Shown here: one piece after another, positions 40,449 through 49,355 of the stretch
Layout of the letters: each line of letters starts with the position of its first letter
How positions within the stretch are numbered: position 1 is the first letter of the stretch
Origin: BD1-7 clade bacterium
GTDB lineage: Bacteria > Pseudomonadota > Gammaproteobacteria > Pseudomonadales > DT-91
DNA: 64,000 nt
Reading direction: 5' to 3'
Assembly: GCA_902705865.1 (NCBI GenBank)
Contig: CACSIO010000023.1
Coordinates: 149,690-213,689, forward strand
The notes under the pieces: generated by a model
Database searches by the model: none
Seen by the model: only the letters and a program-made list of their open reading frames with translations
What the model was told of the DNA's origin: nothing
Position numbers and translations under genes: made by a program

Positions 40449-42050
40449 TCAAACACGAGTTTGATGGCGCTGTTGCTGCAGCGTAAGCGCGATAGGAATT
40501 AGCCCAACCACTAATAAACACAAGGCCGGCAGAGCTGCCAACTGGTATTCACCTTCTGACGTTAACTCATAGATTCGCACCGCTAGCGTGTCCCAACCAA
40601 AAGGACGCATCAACAAGGTCGCTGGCATTTCTTTCATAACATCAACAAATACCAGCAAGATCGCCAAAGCCAGCCCCGGACGCACCAAGGGTAAATAGAC
40701 TTGCCGAAATACCCGTAAACGACTGGCACCCAAAGAACGTGCTGCTTCCGGCAAGCTCTGACTAATCCGAGAGAAACTGGTTTCTAACGGACCAAAGCCG
40801 ACGGTTAAAAAACGGATCATGTAAGCCATTAATAGCGCAAACACACTACCGAGTATCCAATGATCGGGCCCGAGGCTTAATGATTGTTTTAGCCCTAGGG
40901 TCGATTTTTCAAACCACCCCAAAGGTACCACTATGCCCACCGCCAAAACGGTTCCCGGCAGAGCATAACCCAATTTGGCAATCGCAATACCACGACTCAC
41001 CCATCGGCTGGTTTGAAAGCGCTGCATCAATGCCAAGCCCAATGCGACAGAGGCCGTCAAGATAGCAGCGCCAACGGCCAAGACTAATGTGTGCCACACC
41101 AGATCATAAAAACGGCTGTTCCATTGCGCTGAGACATCATTCAACGCCCAAATCACTAACTGAACACTGGGCAAGACAAAGCTCAGTAACAACACACTGC
41201 TGATCAACACCAGTACTGCTATCGCAGGTAAACCCGTCAGCGACTTTCGTTGTGGCTGGCGCCCTTGTCCGGCATAGGTTTTTCGGCCGCGACTAGCCCC
41301 CTCCAACAGCAAAGCAACAAATACCAGTGTCAGCAACAACGAGGCCAGCTGGCACGCGAGCTGCAAATCGAAGTAATCAAACCAGGCTTTATAGATAGCA
41401 ACGGTAAACGTGTCGTAGTTAAAAATCGCGACCGTACCAAAGTCTGCCAGCGTTTCCATGAGTGCCAACGCCAACCCCGCGACAATGGCAGGTCGTGCCA
41501 TACCCAGCTGAACAGTCCAAACCACGCGTCTTGGGCTTGCACCCAAACTTTGGGCAGCCTCGATCATGCTGGCAGATTGGTTCAAAAATGCATTGCGGGC
41601 TAGGAGGTAAACGTAGGGGTAAAGCACACTGGTCATCACCAGCGCTACAGTGACAGGGTTACGAATATCGTTAACTGTCAGCCACTCAAGACCAGCGTCT
41701 CGCAACAGTGACTGTAATGGGCCGCTGTAATCGAATACGCCTAGGTACACAAAAGCCATCACATAAGCAGGCACCGCCATGGGCAAAATTAGAGCCCATT
41801 CGAGCCAACGACGGCCGACAAAATCATAGCGGCAGATCAACCAGGCCAACCCAACACCTACCAGCACAACACCAGCCCCTACCAATACCATCAGCAGTAT
41901 GGTGTTCCAAAGCAGCTCAGGCAGCCGCGTTTGCAAAAAATGCCGCCACAGCGAGGTATCAACCTCAGTCCAGGCGGAAAATACTGCAATGATAGGCACC
42001 AGCACCAGTAGTACGACCGGTGCTAGCAAGAGATAGTGACGTTTAAGCAT
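40449..42050 (-). CDS. Iron(III) ABC transporter permease (FbpB type)
   Basis: 533 residues from the ATG at 42050; the codon two positions upstream is a TTG. It is a fused double permease of about 12 membrane segments, with two EAA-type loops: LGASPRRVVWTVQLGMARP near 170 and LGASRLRVFRQVYLPLVRP near 440. This is the FbpB/SfuB arrangement of ferric-iron uptake systems. The protein is in the inner membrane. It is 31 bases downstream of the iron-binding protein gene, and both probably share the Fur-controlled promoter. The ATPase FbpC is not encoded nearby. Confidence 0.88.
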   Translation of the reverse strand: MLKRHYLLLAPVVLLVLVPIIAVFSAWTEVDTSLWRHFLQTRLPELLWNTILLMVLVGAGVVLVGVGLAWLICRYDFVGRRWLEWALILPMAVPAYVMAFVYLGVFDYSGPLQSLLRDAGLEWLTVNDIRNPVTVALVMTSVLYPYVYLLARNAFLNQSASMIEAAQSLGASPRRVVWTVQLGMARPAIVAGLALALMETLADFGTVAIFNYDTFTVAIYKAWFDYFDLQLACQLASLLLTLVFVALLLEGASRGRKTYAGQGRQPQRKSLTGLPAIAVLVLISSVLLLSFVLPSVQLVIWALNDVSAQWNSRFYDLVWHTLVLAVGAAILTASVALGLALMQRFQTSRWVSRGIAIAKLGYALPGTVLAVGIVVPLGWFEKSTLGLKQSLSLGPDHWILGSVFALLMAYMIRFLTVGFGPLETSFSRISQSLPEAARSLGASRLRVFRQVYLPLVRPGLALAILLVFVDVMKEMPATLLMRPFGWDTLAVRIYELTSEGEYQLAALPALCLLVVGLIPIALTLQQQRHQTRV

Positions 42051-42081
42051 AAACAATTTGCGTGTACGAAAGCCTCAGGTA

Positions 42082-43143
42082 CTAGCGATAACCGGCAGCA
42101 TCCATAATCTGTACCGCTTCACGTTGTTTAGCGGCCACATCATCCAACGCCACATCATCGGCCTTAAAGCTGCCCCACGCCACGACCTGATCAACCGGCG
42201 ACACAGCAGGGTTTACCGGAAACTCAAGATTCAACCCAGCCAACAATTGCTGCGCCTGCGTCGAACTCAACCATTCCAATAACGCTTGTGCATGCTTCGG
42301 ATGTTTCGCATGTTGGGTCAAACCCGCACCGGAGATATTCATATGCACACCGCGCTGATCTTCGGCCTGGTTTGGCCAAAAGATTTTCAGTGCACCTTGC
42401 TCACCTTTACTTTCAAGGCGGCCGTAATAGTAAGTATTCACCACAGTGACATCACATTGCCCAGCCAATACGGCTTTCATGGCAGCGGTATCATTGGCAA
42501 ATGGAGCAACTGCTAGGTTATTGACCCAGCCGCCAACTACTTCACGGGTTTTGTCCATGCCGTCGTTAACAATCAGGCTGGCAACCAGCGATTGATTGTA
42601 GACTTTTTTCGACGTTCGCAGACAGAGCTTGCCCTTAAACGCGGGCTCAGCAAGCGCTTCGTAGGTACTCATTTGCGCAGGTTGAATGTTATCGCTGTTG
42701 TAAACCAACGTGCGGGCACGTTGTGTTAGCCCGTACCAGTATCCGGATTTGTCACGCAGATGCGCAGGAACATTGGCACTCAGCACCTCAGATTGTAGGG
42801 GCGCCAAAACACCTTCTTGCTGCGCTTTCCAGAGAAAGCCAACATCGGTAGTCAGCAGTATATCTGCAGGGGTACTGGCACCTTCGCTTTTCAAACGAAC
42901 CAGCAATGGCCCGGCTTTGTCGGTAATGTAGGTGATCTTGACACCGGTCTGCTCAGTGTATGCATCGAACAACGGTTTGATCAGGTGCTCCTTACGAGCA
43001 CTGTAAACAACCACTTCTTTTGCTTCTGCTTGCGCATCGTCGCCTGATTTCTTTTCAGCCGTTGTGTTTGCAGCTTGCTCACCACCACAGGCCGTTAGCA
43101 GCACAGTGCCCGCTAGTAGGCAGCCTTTTACCCAATTATTCAC
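42082..43143 (-). CDS. Iron(III) ABC transporter substrate-binding lipoprotein (FbpA/FutA type)
   Basis: 353 residues. I chose the GTG at 43143: it follows GAGG and begins a lipoprotein signal (VNNWVKGCLLAGTVLLTACG, acylated Cys). A longer frame to 43212 has no ribosome site. The ferric-binding fold begins VVVYSARKEH and carries the paired tyrosines in NTYYYGRLE that coordinate Fe(III) in this family. GKLCLRTSKKVYNQS and PEFPVNPAV-type segments also match. It is exported and anchored in the inner membrane. It is the first gene of the pair behind the Fur box at 43322-43340. Confidence 0.88.
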   Translation of the reverse strand: MNNWVKGCLLAGTVLLTACGGEQAANTTAEKKSGDDAQAEAKEVVVYSARKEHLIKPLFDAYTEQTGVKITYITDKAGPLLVRLKSEGASTPADILLTTDVGFLWKAQQEGVLAPLQSEVLSANVPAHLRDKSGYWYGLTQRARTLVYNSDNIQPAQMSTYEALAEPAFKGKLCLRTSKKVYNQSLVASLIVNDGMDKTREVVGGWVNNLAVAPFANDTAAMKAVLAGQCDVTVVNTYYYGRLESKGEQGALKIFWPNQAEDQRGVHMNISGAGLTQHAKHPKHAQALLEWLSSTQAQQLLAGLNLEFPVNPAVSPVDQVVAWGSFKADDVALDDVAAKQREAVQIMDAAGYR

Positions 43144-43321
43144 ATTAAACCTCGTCAATGACTTCTTCTCACCACACTCGTTGAGCGAAAAAACAATCTC
43201 AATTGCCAACAAATGGGTTCATTCAACATTATTCTTCGGCTATTTCGAAATCACATCACTCAAGTGCGCCAAAAAAGCTACACCGGATGAATATCGAGAT
43301 AGAGCGACAAACGCTACCACA

Positions 43322-43340
43322 AATGATAATGGTTATCATT
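43322..43340. promoter_or_regulatory. Fur box upstream of the iron transporter
   Basis: AATGATAA-TGG-TTATCATT, a perfect 8-bp inverted repeat around three bases, matching the consensus 19-bp Fur box in shape and content. It lies about 180 bases ahead of the GTG of the binding-protein gene, next to TATAAT read on the minus strand. Confidence 0.85.
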
Positions 43341-43369
43341 ATTATATTTGGGAATGCCGTATTTACTGC

Positions 43370-44608
43370 TTATCGCACACCCATCGCCTGTTTCATAATT
43401 TGACGTTTCAGTGGCACAACTTGGCCCACACCAGCCATGCCGAGATGACGAATCCAGCTAACAGCAAGCGATTGTTGTCCAAACAGATGCTTAAACCCTT
43501 CCATCACCGTCATCATCATCAGGTTGTCGCCTTTACGTCGACGCTGGTAACGGCTTAGTACCCGAAGATCTCCAATGCGATGTCCACTGCGATGCGCCCG
43601 CAATAGTTCTTCTGCCAACACACGAACATCCTGCAGCCCGAGGTTAATGCCTTGACCTGCCAGCGGGTGAATCGTGTGGGCGGCATCCGCAACCAGCGCG
43701 ATGCCGTCTTGCACATAGTCGAGCGCATGACGTTGACGCAGCGGAAAACTAAAACGCCGCGACGCACCGACCACATTGCCCAAACAAGATTCGGTTGCTG
43801 CTGTTAGCGTGTCACAGAATTCTTGATCATCCAAAGCCATCAAACGGTTGGCCTCTTCGACGCTAGCAGACCAAACAATCGAACAGAAATGCTCACCATT
43901 CTCGCCATCAGGTAATGGCAACAAGGCGCATGGCCCGGTGTGCATGAATCGTTGCCAAGCGGTGTTTTGGTGGGGCTTTTCCATCTGTATCGTGCATACC
44001 AACCCATGGTGACCGTAATCCCACTCACGGGTCTTAAAATCCATCGTTTGACGCACAAAAGAATTCGCACCATCAGCGCCAACAACCAGTCCGGCCTTAA
44101 CCTGTCGGTCTTGATCCAATTCAATAACGTGGGTTGGATGTTTATCACCACCGACAGTCTGGCTAACAATGCCGCGCACTTTTACACCCTGCAAAAATTT
44201 CACATTCGGGCTCATTTGCAGCTCTTCAACTAGGCTATAAACAATCACCCGGTTCTCAACCAATGTCCCCAAATGCGATTGGTGGATCTCTCGAGCGTCA
44301 AACTGAATATTACCGGTGCCTTCGCCATCCCAAACATACATGCTATCAAACATTTGTGAACGCAATGCTGAAATCCGCGGCCAGATACCAAGCTGTTCAA
44401 GAAAGCTCTCGCTAGCGCGAGTTAATGCACTGACTCGTGGGTCGAAAGCATCAAGACAACTGTTACACGCTGGCGCTTGATCAGGCAATGTACCGCCTTC
44501 AATAACCACCACTTTAAGATCGGTATTATTCAACGCACAGGCAAGCGCCGACCCGGCAATACCGGAGCCAATAATAGCGACATCAAATGCTGGAATATTC
44601 TGGGTCAT
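43370..44608 (-). CDS. ubiI: UbiI-like FAD-dependent ubiquinone C5 hydroxylase
   Basis: 412 residues, UbiH/UbiI family. The FAD Rossmann motif is AIIGSGIAGSALAC near residue 12, the second motif VVGADGANSFVR near 175, and the ribityl site ADAAHTIHPLAGQGINLG near 305. The C-terminus ends KRQIMKQAMG as in E. coli VisC/UbiI. The enzyme hydroxylates a ring position during ubiquinone synthesis. It lies downstream of ubiH on the same strand with a 190-base gap that may carry a separate promoter. Between UbiI and UbiF/UbiM-like activities, UbiI is the best match by context. Confidence 0.85.
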   Translation of the reverse strand: MTQNIPAFDVAIIGSGIAGSALACALNNTDLKVVVIEGGTLPDQAPACNSCLDAFDPRVSALTRASESFLEQLGIWPRISALRSQMFDSMYVWDGEGTGNIQFDAREIHQSHLGTLVENRVIVYSLVEELQMSPNVKFLQGVKVRGIVSQTVGGDKHPTHVIELDQDRQVKAGLVVGADGANSFVRQTMDFKTREWDYGHHGLVCTIQMEKPHQNTAWQRFMHTGPCALLPLPDGENGEHFCSIVWSASVEEANRLMALDDQEFCDTLTAATESCLGNVVGASRRFSFPLRQRHALDYVQDGIALVADAAHTIHPLAGQGINLGLQDVRVLAEELLRAHRSGHRIGDLRVLSRYQRRRKGDNLMMMTVMEGFKHLFGQQSLAVSWIRHLGMAGVGQVVPLKRQIMKQAMGVR

Positions 44609-44798
44609 GGTTGTGCGTTCCTGTTTGCTATCGTGCAGATGCCCATCGCATCTTTTGGGTATGGGTCAGCGATAACCTGAGCATCAGGCAGGCCACCTAG
44701 CCATGCCAAACGGGCATTATACCAGCCGCAAACGTTAGCGGCATGGAAAACAAAAAAGGCTAGCGACTCACACACCTGCAACCGCCAGTATGATGCGA

Positions 44799-46049
44799 TC
44801 AGTAGCCACCGCCACTGTGCTGGCGCATACCGGTTGCGAAGCGCACAAACGACGATTTCAATGAGGGCACCAATTCAAGCGCGAGCAGCCCCATACCGCG
44901 TCCAACAACTAGCGGCAACTGACGACGCGCAAAGAGCCCTGGCAACACATCAGAAAACAACGCCGTCGTTTTTTGATCCAGCAATTGCTGGCGCTGATAC
45001 TCCTCAAGCAGCGTCAGATCTCCGGCAGAGCGCACTGTTTTTTGCCCATCAGCAATAAGATTCGCTAATACCTGTACATCACGAAGCGCGAGATTAAAAC
45101 CTTGCCCGGCAACCGGGTGTAAGCTGTGAGCGGCGTTACCAAGCACAACAAGGTGCCTACGTACTTGTTCATCAACGGTGGTTAACATCAGCGGATACGC
45201 ATGTCTCTGCCCGACCCGCCGAAACTCGCCCATGCGACGACCAAATGTATCCTGCAGTGCAGCAAGGAAGGCGGAATCAGCGGCATCAATCAGCGGCTCG
45301 GCAATATCTGACGGCATCGTCCAAATCAACGCACTGCGGTTTTCACCGTCTTGCGCCGTTAGCGGCAACAATGCCAACGGGCCGTTGGCCGTAAAACGCT
45401 CGTAGGCAATCCCTTGATGCGGCTCTGAAGTACTAACATTCGTAACGATGGCCGTATGCTGGTAATCCGTGACGTTGGTATGAATACCCAAGCTTGAACA
45501 AATTTGAGATCGAGCACCGTCGGCAACCACTACCAACTTTGCCGTTAATTTTCGCACGGGTGTCGTATCGTCACGTCCGAGTCGATATTCGATTTCAGCA
45601 CCATCGGCCTGCGGGCGCACCTGATGAACCGTCGCCGGACACAAAAAATTAACCGCCGTATTATGTTGTAAAAAGTGCAGCAGTGAACGACCCAGCCAAG
45701 CATTTTCCACCACAAATCCCAGTGCTTCTAAGCCCTCAGATTGATGATCCATGACCGTTGAGCCCCAATTGCCCTTATCCGACACATGCACTTGCTGAAT
45801 CGGCTCAACGTGCTGGCGTAAAAGAGGCCAGATGCCGGCCTGCTCAAAAATGGCATAGCTACTGTGTGATAGCGCCGTTGAGCGGGCGTCATAGCTCGGT
45901 TGGTATTGGGGGATTTTGGCGTCCATTGCCGGCATTGGAAAACTCTCCAACAAAGCGACCGACAGCGAGTCAGGCAACAACGCCGCCAAGCTCGCCCCGA
46001 CCATGCCGCCGCCGATAATGGCGATATCTACGTGCTGCAATTCGCTCAT
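44799..46049 (-). CDS. ubiH: UbiH, 2-octaprenyl-6-methoxyphenol hydroxylase
   Basis: 416 residues. FAD motif IIGGGMVGASLAALL near residue 10, VVVADGARSQICSS near 173 and VLGNAAHSLHPVAGQGFNLA near 300. The GNAAH form, where most relatives have GDAAH, is typical of UbiH and supports this call over UbiI. The enzyme hydroxylates the ubiquinone ring. Its ATG overlaps the pepP stop by four bases (ATGA), the conserved pepP-ubiH coupling. Confidence 0.93.
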   Translation of the reverse strand: MSELQHVDIAIIGGGMVGASLAALLPDSLSVALLESFPMPAMDAKIPQYQPSYDARSTALSHSSYAIFEQAGIWPLLRQHVEPIQQVHVSDKGNWGSTVMDHQSEGLEALGFVVENAWLGRSLLHFLQHNTAVNFLCPATVHQVRPQADGAEIEYRLGRDDTTPVRKLTAKLVVVADGARSQICSSLGIHTNVTDYQHTAIVTNVSTSEPHQGIAYERFTANGPLALLPLTAQDGENRSALIWTMPSDIAEPLIDAADSAFLAALQDTFGRRMGEFRRVGQRHAYPLMLTTVDEQVRRHLVVLGNAAHSLHPVAGQGFNLALRDVQVLANLIADGQKTVRSAGDLTLLEEYQRQQLLDQKTTALFSDVLPGLFARRQLPLVVGRGMGLLALELVPSLKSSFVRFATGMRQHSGGGY

Positions 46050-47371
46050 GTGTCAGCCATCAGTGCTTCAATATCTTGGATTTCGCGGGGTACGTCATCG
46101 GTTAGAATTTCATAACCGCTTTTTGTTACGGCAATATCATCTTCAATACGAATGCCAATTCCGCGCCATTTTGCCTCAACATCGGTGTTATTCGTCGCCA
46201 CATAAATGCCTGGTTCAATGGTAAGTGTCATTCCCGGTTCAAGTGCACGCCAGATGCCATCGACCTTATAATCACCAACGTCATGCACATCCATACCCAG
46301 CCAGTGGCTGACTCGATGCATGTAAAATGGCTTATATGCTTCTTCCTCAATAAGGGTATCGACATCACCTGACAACAGACCCAATCGAACCAACCCTGCT
46401 GTGATGACCCGCACCGACGCATCATGCGGGGCGTTAAACGGGTTACCTGGCAAAACTTGCTCAAGCGCGGCCTTATGCGCATCTAAAACCAGTTGATAGA
46501 GCGCGCGTTGCGGCTCCGAGAAACGCCCATTTACCGGAAACGTACGCGTGATATCAGAGGCGTAATAGTCATAGTCAGCACCGGCATCTATCAATACTAA
46601 GTCGCCGTCATTGAGCTTATCTCGGTTTTCAACGTAATGCAGAACACAGGCATTGGTGCCACCGCCCACGATGCTGGGGTAGGCAGCTTGTCGAACACCG
46701 GCCATCATAAATTCGTGCATGATGGCTGCATCTAACTGATATTCGTAAGTAACCGTTTTCGCCTCACGCATAGCACGACAATGCGCCCTAGCTGCCAACG
46801 CACCGGATTCACGCATCACGGCAATCTCAGCAGCCGATTTGAACAAACGTAAGTCGTGTAGCAAATGATTCAAATCAACAAACTCGCCCGGCGCCAGTAA
46901 TCCAGCGCGCCGATTAGCACGGATCGTGTTTAACCAGTGCATTACCTTGGCATCAAATTCCAAATGCCGGCCCAGGGAGTAATAAACACGCGGATGCCCT
47001 TCAATCAGCCCTGGTAAAATGTCATCAATATCGTCAATCGGAAACCCGTCATCGGCCTGGTATTCACGGCAAACGCCTTCAGGCCCCGCGCGATAGCCAT
47101 CCCACAACTCACGCTCCGGGTCACGGTCACGACAGAAAATCACATATTCGCCCTGCTCGCGACCGGGGGCTAATACCGCAACAGCATCTGGTTCGTCAAA
47201 ACCGGTAAGGTAATAGAAGTCACTGTCTTGGCGAAACGGAAAATTCACATCGCTGTTACGTGGAACTTCACGTGCTGACGGAATAATCGCAATTGAACCC
47301 GGCGCCATGTCTTCCATAAGGCGGGCGCGACGGCGGGCAAATTCACTGGCTTTGATTCTTAGCATCGGCAT
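46046..47371 (-). CDS. pepP: Xaa-Pro aminopeptidase PepP
   Basis: 441 residues, typical of PepP. The pita-bread metallopeptidase half carries the two-metal ligands: Asp in DAGADYDYYAS and DITRTFPVNG, His in HRVSHWLGMDVHDVG, Glu in LTIEPGIYV and Glu in GIRIEDDI. The N-terminal half has PREVPRNSDVNFPFRQDSDF as in E. coli. It removes N-terminal residues preceding proline in the cytosol. Its start codon has no obvious ribosome-binding site. It is downstream of ygfB and overlaps ubiH by four bases. Confidence 0.96.
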   Translation of the reverse strand: MPMLRIKASEFARRRARLMEDMAPGSIAIIPSAREVPRNSDVNFPFRQDSDFYYLTGFDEPDAVAVLAPGREQGEYVIFCRDRDPERELWDGYRAGPEGVCREYQADDGFPIDDIDDILPGLIEGHPRVYYSLGRHLEFDAKVMHWLNTIRANRRAGLLAPGEFVDLNHLLHDLRLFKSAAEIAVMRESGALAARAHCRAMREAKTVTYEYQLDAAIMHEFMMAGVRQAAYPSIVGGGTNACVLHYVENRDKLNDGDLVLIDAGADYDYYASDITRTFPVNGRFSEPQRALYQLVLDAHKAALEQVLPGNPFNAPHDASVRVITAGLVRLGLLSGDVDTLIEEEAYKPFYMHRVSHWLGMDVHDVGDYKVDGIWRALEPGMTLTIEPGIYVATNNTDVEAKWRGIGIRIEDDIAVTKSGYEILTDDVPREIQDIEALMADT

Positions 47372-47550
47372 GATTACGTTAGGCTATTAGCGTTAGAAGC
47401 GAATGCGGCCATTATCGGCCACCGACTGATAATAACCAGATGAGGGAGGTTTCGCGAGACGTTGGGGATGGTCTGCTCTGAATCACCTGGCTGCCATCGT
47501 CAAAAGCGGAGGGTTGTCGACACATCCGCCATTGACGGTAAATACTGCGT

Positions 47551-48180
47551 TTAATGCAGTTGACGTGATTTAAACAAGCTTTGGGCGTCGAGGTAATCCT
47601 TCCCTTGCACCGCATCGTCTTCCGCATCAATAGCATCAACGGCATATTCGACAAAGATGTTCATCGCAGCCAAACGCACGTATTCAACGATCTGCATATA
47701 GTCATCTTCGGCATTGTCATCCGAGTTTTCATCATCTTCGGTTTGCAACTGCGAAATTGCCGCGAGGTCATTCAGCGCATCATTCACGACTTCGGGCAAA
47801 TCTTTAATCTTTTTCTCAACCAAGGCAAAGCCGGCAAGAAACCCTTGGCACCAGAACGCAAGACAGCGCAACCGCGCATCAAAATCGGCCTCATCATCCG
47901 GCAATAACGGGTAGAAACCGAGTTCGTCATCCGCCAATGCGATCAATGTCGACATATACACGTATTGCAGTTGTTCACGTTGTTCTTTCGTAAAACTGGC
48001 TTCAGTGTCAATAAATTCGCGAGCTTCGGCTAACCACTCGTCCATTTCCATGCGCTTCCCGGCCGCGAGCTGACCACCCAACAAACCATGCATTTCTGAT
48101 GGCGAGTTGTTTGCGCCTAACGCAATAAACAGATCACACACTTCGTCAAACACCAAAGGACGTACCTTTTTACCGCTCAT
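47551..48180 (-). CDS. ygfB: YgfB / UPF0149 family protein
   Basis: 209 residues from the ATG at 48180, which follows AGAGGT. Family features are the MHGLLGGQLAAGKR loop near residue 38 and FWCQGFLAGFALVE near 115, with the C-terminal EYVRLAAMNIFVEY. A very acidic loop (TEDDENSDDNAEDD) precedes it. YgfB-type proteins are small helical proteins of unclear role; in Pseudomonas one represses an antibiotic-resistance locus. It heads the ygfB-pepP-ubiH-ubiI run, as in E. coli. Confidence 0.92.
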   Translation of the reverse strand: MSGKKVRPLVFDEVCDLFIALGANNSPSEMHGLLGGQLAAGKRMEMDEWLAEAREFIDTEASFTKEQREQLQYVYMSTLIALADDELGFYPLLPDDEADFDARLRCLAFWCQGFLAGFALVEKKIKDLPEVVNDALNDLAAISQLQTEDDENSDDNAEDDYMQIVEYVRLAAMNIFVEYAVDAIDAEDDAVQGKDYLDAQSLFKSRQLH

Positions 48181-48310
48181 CGTTAATACCTCTGAATGCT
48201 CCGGCAACTACCGTCAATATGGATGGGTTTTCAAATGCTAGCACTGCCGTGCAACACAGTCTGCAACTGGCACAGAATAAAATTGCACCCTCACAGAAAC
48301 TTACATAGCA

Positions 48311-48339
48311 TTGACCACAAAAATCACGCGCACTATAGT
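48311..48339 (+). promoter_or_regulatory. Sigma-70-type promoter for zapB-zapA
   Basis: TTGACC (48311-48316), 17-base spacer, TATAGT (48334-48339), 34 bases before the ATG of the zapB-like gene. A 12-bp direct repeat (ACTTACATAGCA at 48299-48310 and 48348-48359) brackets it. Confidence 0.72.
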
Positions 48340-48372
48340 ACTCAACAACTTACATAGCAATTCTCGAGCGTT

Positions 48373-48582
48373 ATGGACGATCAACAACTCCGTCAGCTGG
48401 AAACCAAGGTCAATGAACTGATTCGCCTGTGCGAAACTCTCAATGACGAAAACCATGCGCTCAATGACCGCGAGGCTGCTTGGCAGCAAGAGCGTTCTAA
48501 ATTGATCGAAAAAAATAATATGGCTCGTGATAAAATCGAAGCCATGATCAATCGCCTTAAGTCGCTGGAGCACAAAGCGTGA
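48373..48582 (+). CDS. ZapB-like small coiled-coil protein
   Basis: 69 residues made almost entirely of charged heptad-like coiled coil (LRQLETKVNELIRLCETLN, LIEKNNMARDKIEAMINRL). This is the TIGR02449-type protein usually found just ahead of zapA. ZapB links ZapA to the division apparatus, and the fixed gene order and size make that role plausible here. Its end overlaps the zapA start by four bases, so it is translationally coupled. It has its own good promoter. Confidence 0.8.
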   Translation: MDDQQLRQLETKVNELIRLCETLNDENHALNDREAAWQQERSKLIEKNNMARDKIEAMINRLKSLEHKA

Positions 48583-48893
48583 CTGCTGCCCCTAATAAGT
48601 CTGTTATCAAGCTACTTGGTAAGGAATACCAAATTGCCTGTTCGCCAGAAGAAGAAAAGGCGTTAGAACAGGCTGCTCATTATCTGGATGAACAGATGCG
48701 CGGCATCCGCGACAGCGGCAAGGTTATCGGCCTTGAACGCATTGCGATCATGGCGGCCCTGAATATCTCTCATGAGCTGCTCTCAACTACCACCACGGAT
48801 GAATCCGAAGTGGCACGTCAGCAGGCCCAGGTTCAGAAACTGAACAGCAAGCTTGATGATACACTTCATCGATTGAAACAAATCAAAATCTGA
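48579..48893 (+). CDS. zapA: Cell division protein ZapA
   Basis: 104 residues. The N-terminal ZapA domain has IKLLGKEYQIACSPEEEKAL, then helix ALEQAAHYLDEQM. The C-terminal half is coiled coil (QQAQVQKLNSKLDDTLHRLK). ZapA binds FtsZ and promotes filament bundling at the division site. It starts with GTG overlapping the preceding gene (GTGA). The 6S RNA gene follows after about 90 bases, the standard zapA-ssrS-ygfA order. Confidence 0.95.
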   Translation: MTAAPNKSVIKLLGKEYQIACSPEEEKALEQAAHYLDEQMRGIRDSGKVIGLERIAIMAALNISHELLSTTTTDESEVARQQAQVQKLNSKLDDTLHRLKQIKI

Positions 48894-48983
48894 TTATATT
48901 TCAATCACTTAGAATTATTCTATTTGAAAAATAGTCGACCGAAGGTATGGCATTCTTTAACCGGTTTAGCTAGTATCAATACA

Positions 48984-49165
48984 GAGACTTTCTTGGGTAC
49001 TTGCCAGTAGGTGTTGTCCTCGAGCCGATAAGTAAATACCCAGGGGGCTTTGTCGGGAAATGGTGTGCATGTCCGCTTGACGGAAAGCCTGATTTTTTCG
49101 CATCGTCTCCGCCTTGAACCGTCGGGTTCAAGGGCTTATCCTGCAGCGGTACTTAGGAAAGTCTT
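48984..49165 (+). ncRNA. ssrS: 6S RNA
   Basis: About 182 bases between zapA and the 5-formyl-THF cyclo-ligase gene, where 6S RNA lies in gammaproteobacteria. The ends pair: GACTTTC (48986-48992) with GAAAGTC (49157-49163). Conserved pieces include CCTCGAGCCGATAA in the 5' half and CCTTGAACC-GTCG-GGTTCAAGGG in the 3' half, close to the E. coli sequence. It binds and sequesters sigma-70 RNA polymerase in stationary phase. A possible -10 TAGTAT (48971-48976) precedes it. Ends are estimated, so five to ten bases of uncertainty apply. Confidence 0.9.
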
Positions 49166-49355
49166 CTTTCTCTCCTGCTTTGTCGGTCTTCACCGATTCC
49201 CTTTCGTGCCTCCAATTTTACGCACCTTATCTGCCGTGTTTTGTCATATGCATAAATCAGCAATGCAGCGCTAAAATAACCGCCACAACAACTCCATATT
49301 CCCAGCAAGCGACACAACTTTGCCGCATCCGTCATATTTGCGGTATCGTTACCCT

